Assembly (NCBI RefSeq): GCF_030541005.1
Contig: NZ_JASSVM010000003.1
Location: forward strand, 455,974 to 519,973
DNA from: Marinobacter sp. SS5-14b
Lineage (GTDB): Bacteria; Pseudomonadota; Gammaproteobacteria; Pseudomonadales; Oleiphilaceae
DNA: 64,000 nucleotides
Direction of reading: 5' to 3'
In this document: positions 56,768-64,000 of the stretch, piece after piece
Layout of the letters: the number at the start of each line of letters is the position of its first letter
Position numbering within the stretch: the stretch's first letter is position 1
Translations under genes and position numbers: made by a program
Notes under the pieces: generated by a model
What the model saw: the letters and a program-made list of their open reading frames with translations, nothing else
What the model was told of the DNA's origin: nothing
Database searches by the model: none

Positions 56768-58180
56768 ATGCCAACACTGTCCAAAACATTTGACGACATT
56801 CAGTCCCGAGTGATTAATGCTACCTCCAGGGTGGTGCCGATGCACAGGCAGATCCAGGGGCTGAAACTGTTAATGGGCGCCAAGAAGAAGGCCTTCGGCC
56901 CACGCCGGCCCGTGCCCGAATTTGTTGAATCAGCCATCCCGGACGTTAACACGCTGGCCCTTGAGGACATCGATGTCAGCAATCCGTTTTTATATCGGCA
57001 GGATCAGTGGCGCGCCTATTTCAAACGGTTGCGTGATGAGGCTCCGGTCCATTACCAGAAGAACAGCCCCTTCGGCCCCTTCTGGTCGGTGACTCGCTTT
57101 GAAGACATCATGTTCGTGGATAAGAGTCACGACCTGTTTTCCGCCGAGCCGCAAATCATTCTGGGTGACCCTCCAGAGGGACTGTCGGTGGAAATGTTCA
57201 TAGCGATGGATCCGCCAAAACACGATGTGCAGCGCAGCTCGGTACAGGGCGTGGTGGCACCGAAGAACCTGAAGGAAATGGAGGAGCTGATCCGATCGCG
57301 TACCGGCGATGTGCTTGACAGCCTGCCTCTGGGCCAGCCCTTCAACTGGGTGCCCACTGTATCGAAGGAACTCACCGGTCGCATGCTCGCAACCCTTCTG
57401 GATTTTCCTTACGAGGAACGTCACAAGCTGGTGGAGTGGTCGGATCGAATGGCCGGTGCAGCCTCGGCGACCGGCGGCGAGTTTGCCGATGAAGAGATCA
57501 TGTTTGACGACGCAGCAGACATGGCCTGGTCTTTCTCCAAGCTTTGGAGGGATAAAGAAGCGCGCCGCGCGGCGGGCGAAGAGCCCGGTTTCGATTTGAT
57601 CAGCCTGCTACAGAGCAACGACGACACCAAAGATCTGATCAATCGCCCGATGGAGTTTATCGGCAATCTGACGCTGCTTATCGTTGGCGGCAATGATACC
57701 ACTCGCAACTCAATGAGTGGTGGCCTGGTGGCCATGAACGAATTCCCAAAGGAGCTCGAAAAACTGAAGGCAAAACCGGAACTGATTCCGAACATGGTGT
57801 CGGAAATCATCCGCTGGCAAACGCCGCTGGCCTATATGCGCCGAGTCGCCAAGCAAGATGTTGAGCTGGGCGGCCAGACCATCAAAAAGGGCGATCGCGT
57901 TGTGATGTGGTACGCCTCGGGCAACCGTGACGAGCGCAAGTTCGAGGACCCCGATCACTTCATTATCGATCGCAAGGACGCACGAAACCATATGTCATTT
58001 GGCTACGGTGTTCACCGTTGCATGGGCAACCGCCTGGCGGAATTGCAACTGCGTATCCTATGGGAAGAGATTCTCAAACGCTTTGACAAGATCGAAGTCG
58101 TCGGCGAGCCGGAGCGCGTGCAGTCCAACTTCGTGCGGGGCTATTCGGAGCTGATGGTCCAGCTGACACCAAAAAGTTAA
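56768..58180 (+). CDS. Cytochrome P450 alkane hydroxylase, CYP153A family
   Basis: 470 residues from ATG 56768 (AGGAGGAC upstream). CYP153A enzymes hydroxylate the terminal carbon of medium-chain alkanes, fatty acids and alcohols. The protein resembles the Marinobacter CYP153A enzyme almost throughout, as I recall it, including the MHRQIQG N-terminal region, IVGGNDTTRN oxygen-binding helix, EIIRWQTP ExxR motif, and FGYGVHRCMG with heme Cys418. Soluble, no membrane anchor. Its stop overlaps the next start (TAATG). Redox partners are encoded on both sides. Confidence 0.95.
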   Translation: MPTLSKTFDDIQSRVINATSRVVPMHRQIQGLKLLMGAKKKAFGPRRPVPEFVESAIPDVNTLALEDIDVSNPFLYRQDQWRAYFKRLRDEAPVHYQKNSPFGPFWSVTRFEDIMFVDKSHDLFSAEPQIILGDPPEGLSVEMFIAMDPPKHDVQRSSVQGVVAPKNLKEMEELIRSRTGDVLDSLPLGQPFNWVPTVSKELTGRMLATLLDFPYEERHKLVEWSDRMAGAASATGGEFADEEIMFDDAADMAWSFSKLWRDKEARRAAGEEPGFDLISLLQSNDDTKDLINRPMEFIGNLTLLIVGGNDTTRNSMSGGLVAMNEFPKELEKLKAKPELIPNMVSEIIRWQTPLAYMRRVAKQDVELGGQTIKKGDRVVMWYASGNRDERKFEDPDHFIIDRKDARNHMSFGYGVHRCMGNRLAELQLRILWEEILKRFDKIEVVGEPERVQSNFVRGYSELMVQLTPKS

Positions 58181-59835
58181 TGAACAGGCTGACCAGGATG
58201 ACGACCGAACAATTTGACTATGTCGTGGTTGGCGCGGGCTCGGCCGGATGTGCTGTCGCCAGCCGCCTGTCGGAGAGCGGTCGCCATTCTGTGCTGCTGC
58301 TTGAAGCCGGTCCGGAGAGCCGCCGCAACCCTTTCGTGAACATGCCGCTGGGTTTCCTGCAGCTGATGTTCAGCCGCCGCTACAACTGGCAGTTCAATAC
58401 CGAACCGCAGCGTCACATGCACGACCGGGCGCTTTTTCAGCCGCGGGGCAAGATGCTTGGCGGTTCCAGCGCCATGAACGCGCAGGTCTATATTCGCGGG
58501 CATGCCCGGGACTACGACGAGTGGGCACGGCTGGGGTGCAACGGGTGGTCATACGCCGAGGTGTTGCCCTACTTCCGCCGATCGGAACATTTCGAGCCCA
58601 AACTTACGCTGAATGAGGCAGAATTTCATGGTCAGGGTGGTCCGCTGAACGTTGCCGAGCGGCGCTATACCAATCCGCTGAGCATTGCGTTTGTCGAGGC
58701 GGCAACCCAGGCGAAGTACCGGCTCAATACAGATTTCAACGGCAGTGAGCAGGAGGGCGTGGGCTTCTACTACGCCTACCAGAAAGACGGCACACGCTGT
58801 AGCAATGCGCGGGCGTATCTGGAACCCGCTGCGGGGCGCTCCAACCTGACGGTTTGCAGCGGCGCGCATGTCACCCGGGTGCTACTCGAAGGCACCCGCG
58901 CCACCGGTGTCGAATACCGCGATACAACGGGGCAGACGCAGGTTCGTGCCAGGCGCGAAGTTGTGCTCTGCGGCGGCGCGTTCAACTCGCCGCAACTGCT
59001 GATGCTGTCCGGGGTCGGTCCGCGGGAGGAACTGTCCCGGCATGGCATAGAACTGCGCCATGCGTTGGAGGGCGTCGGGCAGAATCTCCAGGATCATATC
59101 GACGTGTTCGTGCGCGTCAGCGCCCGCAGCCGCCAAAGCATCTCGATGCATCCGAGCTACTGGCTCAAGGGGCTGTGGGGCGCTCTGACGTATCTGAGCG
59201 GCCGGCGGGGCGTGCTGTCGAGCAACGGCGCCGAGGCCGGCGGGTTCATCCGCTCCCGGCCCGAGGAGCCGATACCCGACCTGCAGCTGCACTTCGCGCC
59301 AATGCTGTACGACGATCACGGGCGAGACCTGAAGACCGCGATGAGCGGTTATGGCTACGCGGTGATGATCTACGGGCTCAGGCCATCGTCGCGCGGGCGC
59401 GTCGGTCTGCACAGTGCCGACCCGTTTGCGGCGCCGCTGATCGACCCCAACTACATGGCCGAGTCCGCCGATGTCGAGCGACTGGTACGCGGGGTACATC
59501 TGGTGCGCAGAATCCTGGCGCAGGCGGCCTTTGCCCCGCACCACGAGGTTGAGGTCTCGCCCGGGCCGGCGCTCCAGAATGACGACGATCTCGCCGCATG
59601 GGTACGGCGCAGCGGTGAATCAGCGTACCACCCGGTTGGCACCTGCAAGATGGGTGTTGATCCGATGGCGGTGGTCGATCCGCGCCTGCGCGTGCATGGC
59701 CTGCAATGCCTGCGGGTGGTCGATGCCTCCATCATGCCGACGCTGGTCGGCGGAAACACCAATCAGCCGGCAACCATGATCGGCGAGAAAGGCGCCGCGA
59801 TGATACTTGAGGATGCCGGGGAGACGGTCGGCTAG
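58180..59835 (+). CDS. GMC-family alcohol dehydrogenase (AlkJ-like)
   Basis: 551 residues. FAD-dependent glucose-methanol-choline oxidoreductase: FDYVVVGAGSAGCAVASRL at residues 12-30 binds the FAD, RGKMLGGSSAMNAQVYIRG is the GMC signature, and SAYHPVGTCKMG..GGNTNQPATMIGEKGA holds the active-site His and Asn. AlkJ-type enzymes oxidise the alkanols formed by alkane hydroxylases to aldehydes and feed quinones. Start overlaps the P450 stop. Confidence 0.93.
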   Translation: MNRLTRMTTEQFDYVVVGAGSAGCAVASRLSESGRHSVLLLEAGPESRRNPFVNMPLGFLQLMFSRRYNWQFNTEPQRHMHDRALFQPRGKMLGGSSAMNAQVYIRGHARDYDEWARLGCNGWSYAEVLPYFRRSEHFEPKLTLNEAEFHGQGGPLNVAERRYTNPLSIAFVEAATQAKYRLNTDFNGSEQEGVGFYYAYQKDGTRCSNARAYLEPAAGRSNLTVCSGAHVTRVLLEGTRATGVEYRDTTGQTQVRARREVVLCGGAFNSPQLLMLSGVGPREELSRHGIELRHALEGVGQNLQDHIDVFVRVSARSRQSISMHPSYWLKGLWGALTYLSGRRGVLSSNGAEAGGFIRSRPEEPIPDLQLHFAPMLYDDHGRDLKTAMSGYGYAVMIYGLRPSSRGRVGLHSADPFAAPLIDPNYMAESADVERLVRGVHLVRRILAQAAFAPHHEVEVSPGPALQNDDDLAAWVRRSGESAYHPVGTCKMGVDPMAVVDPRLRVHGLQCLRVVDASIMPTLVGGNTNQPATMIGEKGAAMILEDAGETVG

Positions 59836-59919
59836 CGCTGCGGGGGGCATCCCGGCGCACAGCTGGCATCCGGACTTCTGATCAATCTGATCCCAGAGAA
59901 CAACAGGCAGAGACAGACT

Positions 59920-61170
59920 ATGGCAAACCAACAGAAAGAGACGACAGTCATCGTTGGCGGCGGGCACGCAGCGGGTGCGCTCCTGACAACCCTGCTGCAA
60001 AAAAAATATCAACAGGAAGTGATTCTGGTGGGCGAAGAACCACATCCACCCTATCAGCGGCCGCCCCTGTCCAAGAACTATCTGGCAGGAGAGGTTGATC
60101 AGGCGTCGCTGTACCTGAAGCCGCGCTCGGTGTACGAGAACGCCGGCCATCAGTTGCGGCTTGGTGTGCGTGCCGAACAGATTGATCGGGACAACAGGAC
60201 CATCAGCCTGTCGGACCAGAGCACATTGAAATACGATCGACTGGTTCTGGCCACGGGGTCCCACGTCCGAAGCCTGAACGCACCCGGGGCTGACCTGGAG
60301 GGCATTTATTATCTGCACGACATAGCTGACTCGGATGCCCTGCGTGAAGAATTGCTCCCGGGGAAGCGCCTGGTCATCGTGGGTGGTGGTTACATTGGAC
60401 TTGAGGTGGCAGCCAGTGCCACCAAAAAAGGCGTTAATGTCACAGTACTGGAAGCGGCCGAGCGTCTTATGCAGCGTGTAACAGGCCCGGAAATCTCAGA
60501 GTTTTTTTACACCAAACACAGCAGCGCCGGCGTGGATCTGCGGCTGAACACGGCGGTAACCGGTTTCGAAGCGGGCGATCAGGGGCATGTGGCTGGCGTG
60601 ACCTTGGCGAGCGGCGGCACTGTACCGGCCGACATCGTGCTCGTTTCAGTGGGTGTTGTGCCGGAAACCGCCCTGGCTGAGGCCGCCGGCCTGCCCTGTG
60701 ATGACGGCATTATTGTTGACGAGTTTACCCGCACAGAAGATCCCGCCATCCTGGCGATCGGCGACTGTACCCGCCACCGGAATCTTTTCTTCGAGAAGAT
60801 GCAGCGCCTTGAATCTGTCGCCAACGCGGTTGATCAGGCCCGGACAGCGGCGGCAACCCTGATGGGCGAGGAGAAACCCTATAACAGCGCTCCATGGTTC
60901 TGGTCGAACCAATATGACGTGCGTCTGCAGATGGTGGGGTTGTCGCAACATCATGATCAGCGTGTGCTGCGCGGAAGCCCGGAAGACAAGGGATTTGCGG
61001 TGTTCTATCTCCGCGATGGCTGTGTCATTGCTGTTGATGCGGTCAACCTGCCCATCGCTTTTATGGTCGGCAAGACCCTCGTTCAACAACGCAGGCAGGT
61101 CAATCCTGAAATGTTGAAGGATCCGGATATTGAACTGAAGTCCTTGGTGAGCGGTCAGTCCATAAATTGA
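59920..61170 (+). CDS. Ferredoxin/rubredoxin reductase (NAD(P)H-dependent, FAD)
   Basis: 416 residues. Class I flavoprotein reductase with two dinucleotide folds: TVIVGGGHAAGAL at the N-terminus for FAD and LVIVGGGYIGLEVA near residue 150 for NAD(P)H, plus LAIGDC for FAD. It reduces the 2Fe-2S ferredoxin of this operon, completing the P450 electron chain. 84 bp after the GMC gene. Confidence 0.94.
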   Translation: MANQQKETTVIVGGGHAAGALLTTLLQKKYQQEVILVGEEPHPPYQRPPLSKNYLAGEVDQASLYLKPRSVYENAGHQLRLGVRAEQIDRDNRTISLSDQSTLKYDRLVLATGSHVRSLNAPGADLEGIYYLHDIADSDALREELLPGKRLVIVGGGYIGLEVAASATKKGVNVTVLEAAERLMQRVTGPEISEFFYTKHSSAGVDLRLNTAVTGFEAGDQGHVAGVTLASGGTVPADIVLVSVGVVPETALAEAAGLPCDDGIIVDEFTRTEDPAILAIGDCTRHRNLFFEKMQRLESVANAVDQARTAAATLMGEEKPYNSAPWFWSNQYDVRLQMVGLSQHHDQRVLRGSPEDKGFAVFYLRDGCVIAVDAVNLPIAFMVGKTLVQQRRQVNPEMLKDPDIELKSLVSGQSIN

Positions 61171-61412
61171 AATTGACGACCGAGTAGAGCTGTGCCCTTA
61201 GTTTGCCCAAAATTGCGAAAGCAATGCACAACTCATACGGCCTATGGATATCATATCCTACGACCGACAGCTTTCAGTGAGCGCAAAGGATGCGTGAGCC
61301 ACAACCGGCGGAATTTCCCGTAGCCAGACACATTACTGTTGCTCTGGTAAACCGAGAGCACCATAGCGAATGATATGGACTCCCCCTGCTCCCACGGCAT
61401 CGATGTGCCACA

Positions 61413-61435
61413 TTGAAGGTGTCTGACATCTTCAA
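61413..61435 (+). other. Hairpin at the left end of the IS
   Basis: TTGAAGGTGT and ACATCTTCAA pair over 10 bp (one G-T) with a CTG loop, just ahead of the transposase ribosome site AGGAGGAG. It may limit transposase translation or mark the left end. Confidence 0.55.
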
Positions 61436-61456
61436 TCAAAAGCAGGAGGAGTCATC

Positions 61457-62482
61457 ATGAATGTTACAACCATTGGCATCGATCTGGCGAAAACTGTGTT
61501 CAGTATTCATGGCACCGATCAACACGGCAAGGTCGTGGTTCGCAAACGACTGAACCGGCCCAAGCTGTTGCCTTATATCGCTCAGCTCCCACCCTGCCTG
61601 ATTGGCATGGAAGCCTGCTCGGGTGCCCACCATTGGGCTCGGGAAATGACCAAACTCGGCCACGATGTCCGAATCATTGCACCCCGGTTTGTCGCGCCCT
61701 ATCGCAAGAGCAGCAAGAACGACGACAACGATGCCGAGGCCATCTGTGAGGCAGTAGGTCGGCCGAATATGCGGTTTGTTCCAATCAAGACCGAAGACCA
61801 GCAAGCCGTACTGTGCCTGCATCGTATTCGCCGTGGACTGACCAAAGAACGCACCGCGCAGATCAATCAGATTCGTGGGCTGCTGGCCGAGTTCGGACTG
61901 ATCATTCCCCAGGGCCGTTACGCCGCACGGCGCCGGGTTCCCGAAATCCTGGAGGATGCCGAAAACGACTTACCCATGCTCGCTCGCCGCTTAATCAACA
62001 ACATCAACCAACGCATTCGACAGCTCGATGAAGAAATCCTGGCTTACGATCGGGAGGTCGAAGCGATGGCCCGGAGCGATGAGCAGGCCAAGCGCCTTAT
62101 GGCCATACCGGGTATCGGACCACAGACCGCAACAGCCCTGCTGGCCAGTGCGCCTGACCCCAGACAGTTCAAAAGTGGGCGACACTTTGCCGCATGGTTG
62201 GGTCTGGTGCCCCGACAATACTCGACCGGTGGCAAGGTGCGACTTGGCCGAATCACCAAGCGCGGGGACAAATACCTGCGAACGCTGCTGATCCATGGCA
62301 CCCGGGCAGTGATTGCAAAATTACCGGATAAGAATGATCGACTCAGTGACTGGGCCAAAGACCTGGTGGAACGACGTGGATACAAGCGGGCCGCCGTTGC
62401 GATGGCGGCCAAGAACGCCCGGATTATATGGGCACTACTCATGAATCAAACCGAGTTTAAGACACAGCCTGTGGAGGGCTAA
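61457..62482 (+). CDS. IS110/IS1111-family transposase
   Basis: 341 residues. DEDD-type N-terminal RuvC-like domain (TIGIDLAKTVFSIHG, GMEACSGAHHWAR, KSSKNDDNDAEAI) and C-terminal Tnp20 domain (LMAIPGIGPQTATALLA, FAAWLGLVPRQYSTGGKVRLGRITKRGDKYLRTLL) with the serine of STGGK. Both domains are complete, so the element should be active. Recombination of this family is guided by a non-coding RNA; here that RNA would lie downstream. Confidence 0.95.
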   Translation: MNVTTIGIDLAKTVFSIHGTDQHGKVVVRKRLNRPKLLPYIAQLPPCLIGMEACSGAHHWAREMTKLGHDVRIIAPRFVAPYRKSSKNDDNDAEAICEAVGRPNMRFVPIKTEDQQAVLCLHRIRRGLTKERTAQINQIRGLLAEFGLIIPQGRYAARRRVPEILEDAENDLPMLARRLINNINQRIRQLDEEILAYDREVEAMARSDEQAKRLMAIPGIGPQTATALLASAPDPRQFKSGRHFAAWLGLVPRQYSTGGKVRLGRITKRGDKYLRTLLIHGTRAVIAKLPDKNDRLSDWAKDLVERRGYKRAAVAMAAKNARIIWALLMNQTEFKTQPVEG

Positions 62483-62727
62483 AACCGAGCACCAACGACA
62501 GGCAGAACAAGCCTGCCAGAAGAGTCTTGCAACGGCAAGCGATGACGGAACGGTCAGACCGAGAGTGGGAGAACCTGTTTATTTCTGCGGCTCAGCGAAG
62601 CCGACTAACGAATAAGGTCCCCGCTCACACGCATCATCATCCTGGCCCGGGCAAAAACGCCCACAAAGAGGCCGAATGTAGAGCCGCAGTCTCAAACCGC
62701 TTCGGATTCAAATGGCGTTGCTTGACC
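62483..62727 (+). ncRNA. Candidate guide (bridge/seek) RNA region of the IS
   Basis: Non-coding segment between the transposase stop and the right repeat. CTGCGGCTC at 62585-62593 is fully complementary to GAGCCGCAG at 62681-62689, closing a large loop that contains CGGCT/AGCCG, GGGC/GCCC and other small stems; CTTGC/GCAAG and GGCAG/CTGCC stems lie upstream of it. Such a structured segment on this side is where IS1111 elements encode their guide RNA. The boundaries are not known. Confidence 0.6.
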
Positions 62728-62805
62728 GCAGGGGGAGTCCATGTAGGTGAAATAATTCTCTATATGTCCCACTAATAACCTCACCTTGCAATTACCGACG
62801 AAAAT

Positions 62806-63207
62806 ATGAACTTGATTTTACCCACAAAGAAAAAGCGAAGTCTCTATCGGCCATTATGGGTAGAGGTTCCGATCACTCAATCCTTCATAAGCAACATCGC
62901 CCATTCGGTGTCGACCTCTTGTTTTGGTTCATCTGAGCATATGCTTTTTCATGCGGATGGGTGGTGGCAGCCAAGACAGGGCTTTTCAGACTGCAAGCTT
63001 CAAGCGGTGTGTAAATCAAACACAGTAAGATTCCGGCTTATTGATGGTGGACATCAAGAACCGATAGTTACGAGCGGTATTAATGTTAAGACACTTGCTC
63101 GATTAAATGAAACTTGCGGGACTACTGAAAAGGTTTTCTATAGTAAGGACGTGCCGGTCCTGATGGCTATATACTACTCGACTAAACGATACGAGACCTT
63201 TAAATGA
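62806..63207 (+). CDS. Hypothetical protein
   Basis: 133 residues, product unrecognised. AT-richer than its neighbours, with no clear ribosome site before the ATG and no known motif; the N-terminus is basic (KKKRSLYRP). Right after the IS, so it may be accessory DNA or the end of a disrupted gene. Coding status moderate. Confidence 0.4.
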   Translation: MNLILPTKKKRSLYRPLWVEVPITQSFISNIAHSVSTSCFGSSEHMLFHADGWWQPRQGFSDCKLQAVCKSNTVRFRLIDGGHQEPIVTSGINVKTLARLNETCGTTEKVFYSKDVPVLMAIYYSTKRYETFK

Positions 63208-63261
63208 TGCATAAGGCTGGGGCTATATACCTAAGGAAGATCTGAATAACCGCTGGTTTTT

Positions 63262-63294
63262 GCCCCTTTTCCGCAATCTTGGCGGAAAAGGGGC
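63262..63294. repeat. 13-bp perfect hairpin next to the OmpW fragment
   Basis: GCCCCTTTTCCGC and GCGGAAAAGGGGC around a 7-base loop. Not followed by T on either strand, so not a classical terminator. Possibly an insertion-sequence end or a REP-like element. Confidence 0.55.
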
Positions 63295-63303
63295 GCATTG
63301 GTC

Positions 63304-63380
63304 TTACGCTGCAGGTTTTTTATCAATCAGCAGGTTGCTGAAAGCGACCAGCAAATGCAGACGGTTGGTATACTTGGCAT
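63304..63380 (-). pseudogene. Possible C-terminal remnant of a transposase
   Basis: Reads AKYTNRLHLLVAFSNLLIDKKPAA then stop on the minus strand, in the style of a transposase C-terminus, and abuts the OmpW stop codon. Only 25 codons, so family cannot be named. Could also be a chance frame. Confidence 0.35.
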
Positions 63381-63880
63381 TTAAAAGCGATATGCAACAC
63401 CGATGCTCACGATAGTGGGGTCCACTTCCACTTTTGCCTGAACAGGGGCCGGGCCCAGGTTACCGGTGATATCCGCCTCGAAGGGTGCATATCTAACGTC
63501 AAAATTTGCCGACCAGTTATTGTGTATCCTCCAGCGAAAACCAGCCTGAACCGCAGGGGCCCATGTATCTTCGACGTCGAAGTCGGTTAGTGCGCGATCC
63601 TTCTCATCTAAAAAGAGAATCCGTCCTACACCCGCTCCAAAGTACGGAGAGAAGTTGCTACCCGTCAAAACATGATACTGAAGCGAAAGAATTACCGGAC
63701 CATAATCTGTTTGACCAAGAAAAAGACCGGAGAGAGACTCTTCGCCCTGGAGGTCCGCACTAGCGGGAATGCCGCCAAAAATGTTAAATGCCAGCTGATT
63801 ACTCAGAAAATACGACACGTCGAATGATACGGTCGTATCGTTGTTAATAGACAGGTTGGAATTTGGAACGGGGGCACTCC
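63381..63880 (-). pseudogene. 5'-truncated OmpW-family outer-membrane protein
   Basis: The readable part (145 residues from a GTG at 63818) covers most of the OmpW barrel: SYFLSNQLAFNIFGG, SPYFGAGVGRI, and a C-terminal strand ending VSIGVAYRF, as in OmpW. The frame stays open upstream to about 63880 and continues OmpW-like (PNSNLSINNDTTVSFDV), but then runs into unrelated sequence with no signal peptide or start. So the N-terminal about 40 residues are missing and the protein would not be exported. Replacement of the 5' end by mobile DNA is likely. Confidence 0.7.
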
Positions 63881-63916
63881 GGTGTTTTTCAAGACAGTTG
63901 GCACTGATTTCTCTGT

Positions 63917-64000
63917 TTAAGCGACGTCTTTCTCTACCACTCGTTTTTCCGGGTTCAACGTGGTTGAGCCGACGGGCTCACAATTCCTGATGGGGCGACG
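63917..64000 (-). CDS. 3' end of a gene that enters from the right edge (unidentified)
   Basis: A frame that is open at the right edge ends with a TAA at 63917-63919 after NPEKRVVEKDVA. Only 27 codons are visible; function cannot be told. It could belong to the element that removed the start of the OmpW gene. Confidence 0.25.
   Translation of the reverse strand, partial: RRPIRNCEPVGSTTLNPEKRVVEKDVA

Larger units (their letters stand above)
61375..62742. mobile_element. IS110-family (IS1111-type) insertion sequence, complete
   Basis: 1368 bp from left repeat to right repeat. ATGGACTCCCCCTGC at 61375-61389 and its exact reverse complement GCAGGGGGAGTCCAT at 62728-62742, 15/15 bases. Transposase 61457-62482 and 245 bp of non-coding DNA after it. 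Subterminal inverted repeats and a downstream non-coding segment define the IS1111 subgroup; the true ends lie a few bases outside the repeats. It interrupts nothing obvious and lies after the P450 operon. Confidence 0.9.

Noticed and set aside
58854..59552. A 232-codon Arg/Ala-rich frame overlapping the GMC dehydrogenase gene
   Set aside because: Low-complexity product in a shifted frame of a conserved gene; a by-product of high GC.
61251..61439. A 62-codon minus-strand frame at the left end of the IS
   Set aside because: It crosses the left inverted repeat and has no homology that I recognise; it may hold a short fragment of older mobile DNA, but there is too little to call.
62527..62775. 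An 82-codon frame covering the non-coding end of the IS
   Set aside because: It runs through the right inverted repeat, has no ribosome site, and the segment fits a structured RNA better.

Overview
The window looks like a chromosomal segment of a marine, hydrocarbon-degrading gammaproteobacterium, most likely Marinobacter or a close relative. This is an inference: the 470-residue P450 at 56768-58180 closely resembles, from memory, the CYP153A alkane hydroxylases of Marinobacter, and the housekeeping blocks (dapE-dapD-dapC-glnD-map facing rpsB-tsf-pyrH-frr-uppS-cdsA-dxr-rseP-bamA-skp-lpxD-fabZ-lpxA-lpxB-rnhB) have the usual gammaproteobacterial order. No database search was possible.

Layout. 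1-9.4 kb: accessory genes, namely a membrane protein cut by the left edge, a ParD-like/zeta toxin-antitoxin pair, an exported minimal ATP-dependent DNA ligase, glyoxalase I, a DUF1853 protein, a large orphan lipoprotein, a Clp-N/AAA protein with a small partner, a membrane-anchored cold-shock protein and slyX. 9.5-16.7 kb (minus strand): lysine/diaminopimelate genes, the nitrogen sensor glnD, and map. 16.9-31.5 kb (plus strand): translation, isoprenoid, phospholipid, outer-membrane assembly and lipid A genes, tightly packed, with strong RNA stem-loops around rpsB, tsf and pyrH. 31.58 kb: initiator tRNA-Met. 31.7-34.6 kb: a small integrative-element module (XRE repressor, excisionase-like protein, tyrosine integrase, HD-domain protein) beside the tRNA, with visible operators and an 11-bp-phased CGTGCC repeat. 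34.8-38.1 kb: an esterase, a small membrane protein, and a LexA-boxed SOS operon umuD - putative HExxH metalloprotease - umuC. 38.3-42.4 kb: a TetR-linked cluster (GST, cupin, TetR, dienelactone hydrolase) followed by an aldo/keto reductase. 42.9-47.4 kb: a FadL-type outer-membrane protein and a 1064-residue Ig-like lipoprotein, an arrangement reminiscent of the Marinobacter alkane uptake pair AupA/AupB. 47.5-54.3 kb (minus strand): a frameshifted GbsR-type regulator, an ABC permease remnant, and a five-gene operon (two hotdog thioesterases, an alpha/beta hydrolase, an RND efflux adaptor and pump) divergent from a TetR gene across a perfect 24-bp palindrome. 55.2-61.2 kb: an AraC regulator divergent from a complete P450 alkane-oxidation operon (2Fe-2S ferredoxin, CYP153A, GMC alcohol dehydrogenase, ferredoxin reductase). 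61.4-64 kb: an intact IS110-family (IS1111-type) element with 15-bp inverted repeats and a structured downstream non-coding segment, then a small orphan gene and an OmpW gene that lacks its 5' end beside a possible transposase remnant.

How the genes fit together. The right half suits alkane use: possible uptake through the outer membrane (FadL-like plus lipoprotein), terminal hydroxylation by CYP153A with its own ferredoxin and reductase, alcohol oxidation by the GMC enzyme, and efflux, hydrolase, GST and AKR genes that may handle hydrophobic or electrophilic by-products. The most unusual items are the metalloprotease-like gene embedded in the umuDC operon, the IS1111 element with its candidate guide RNA, and the tRNA-fMet-linked integration module.
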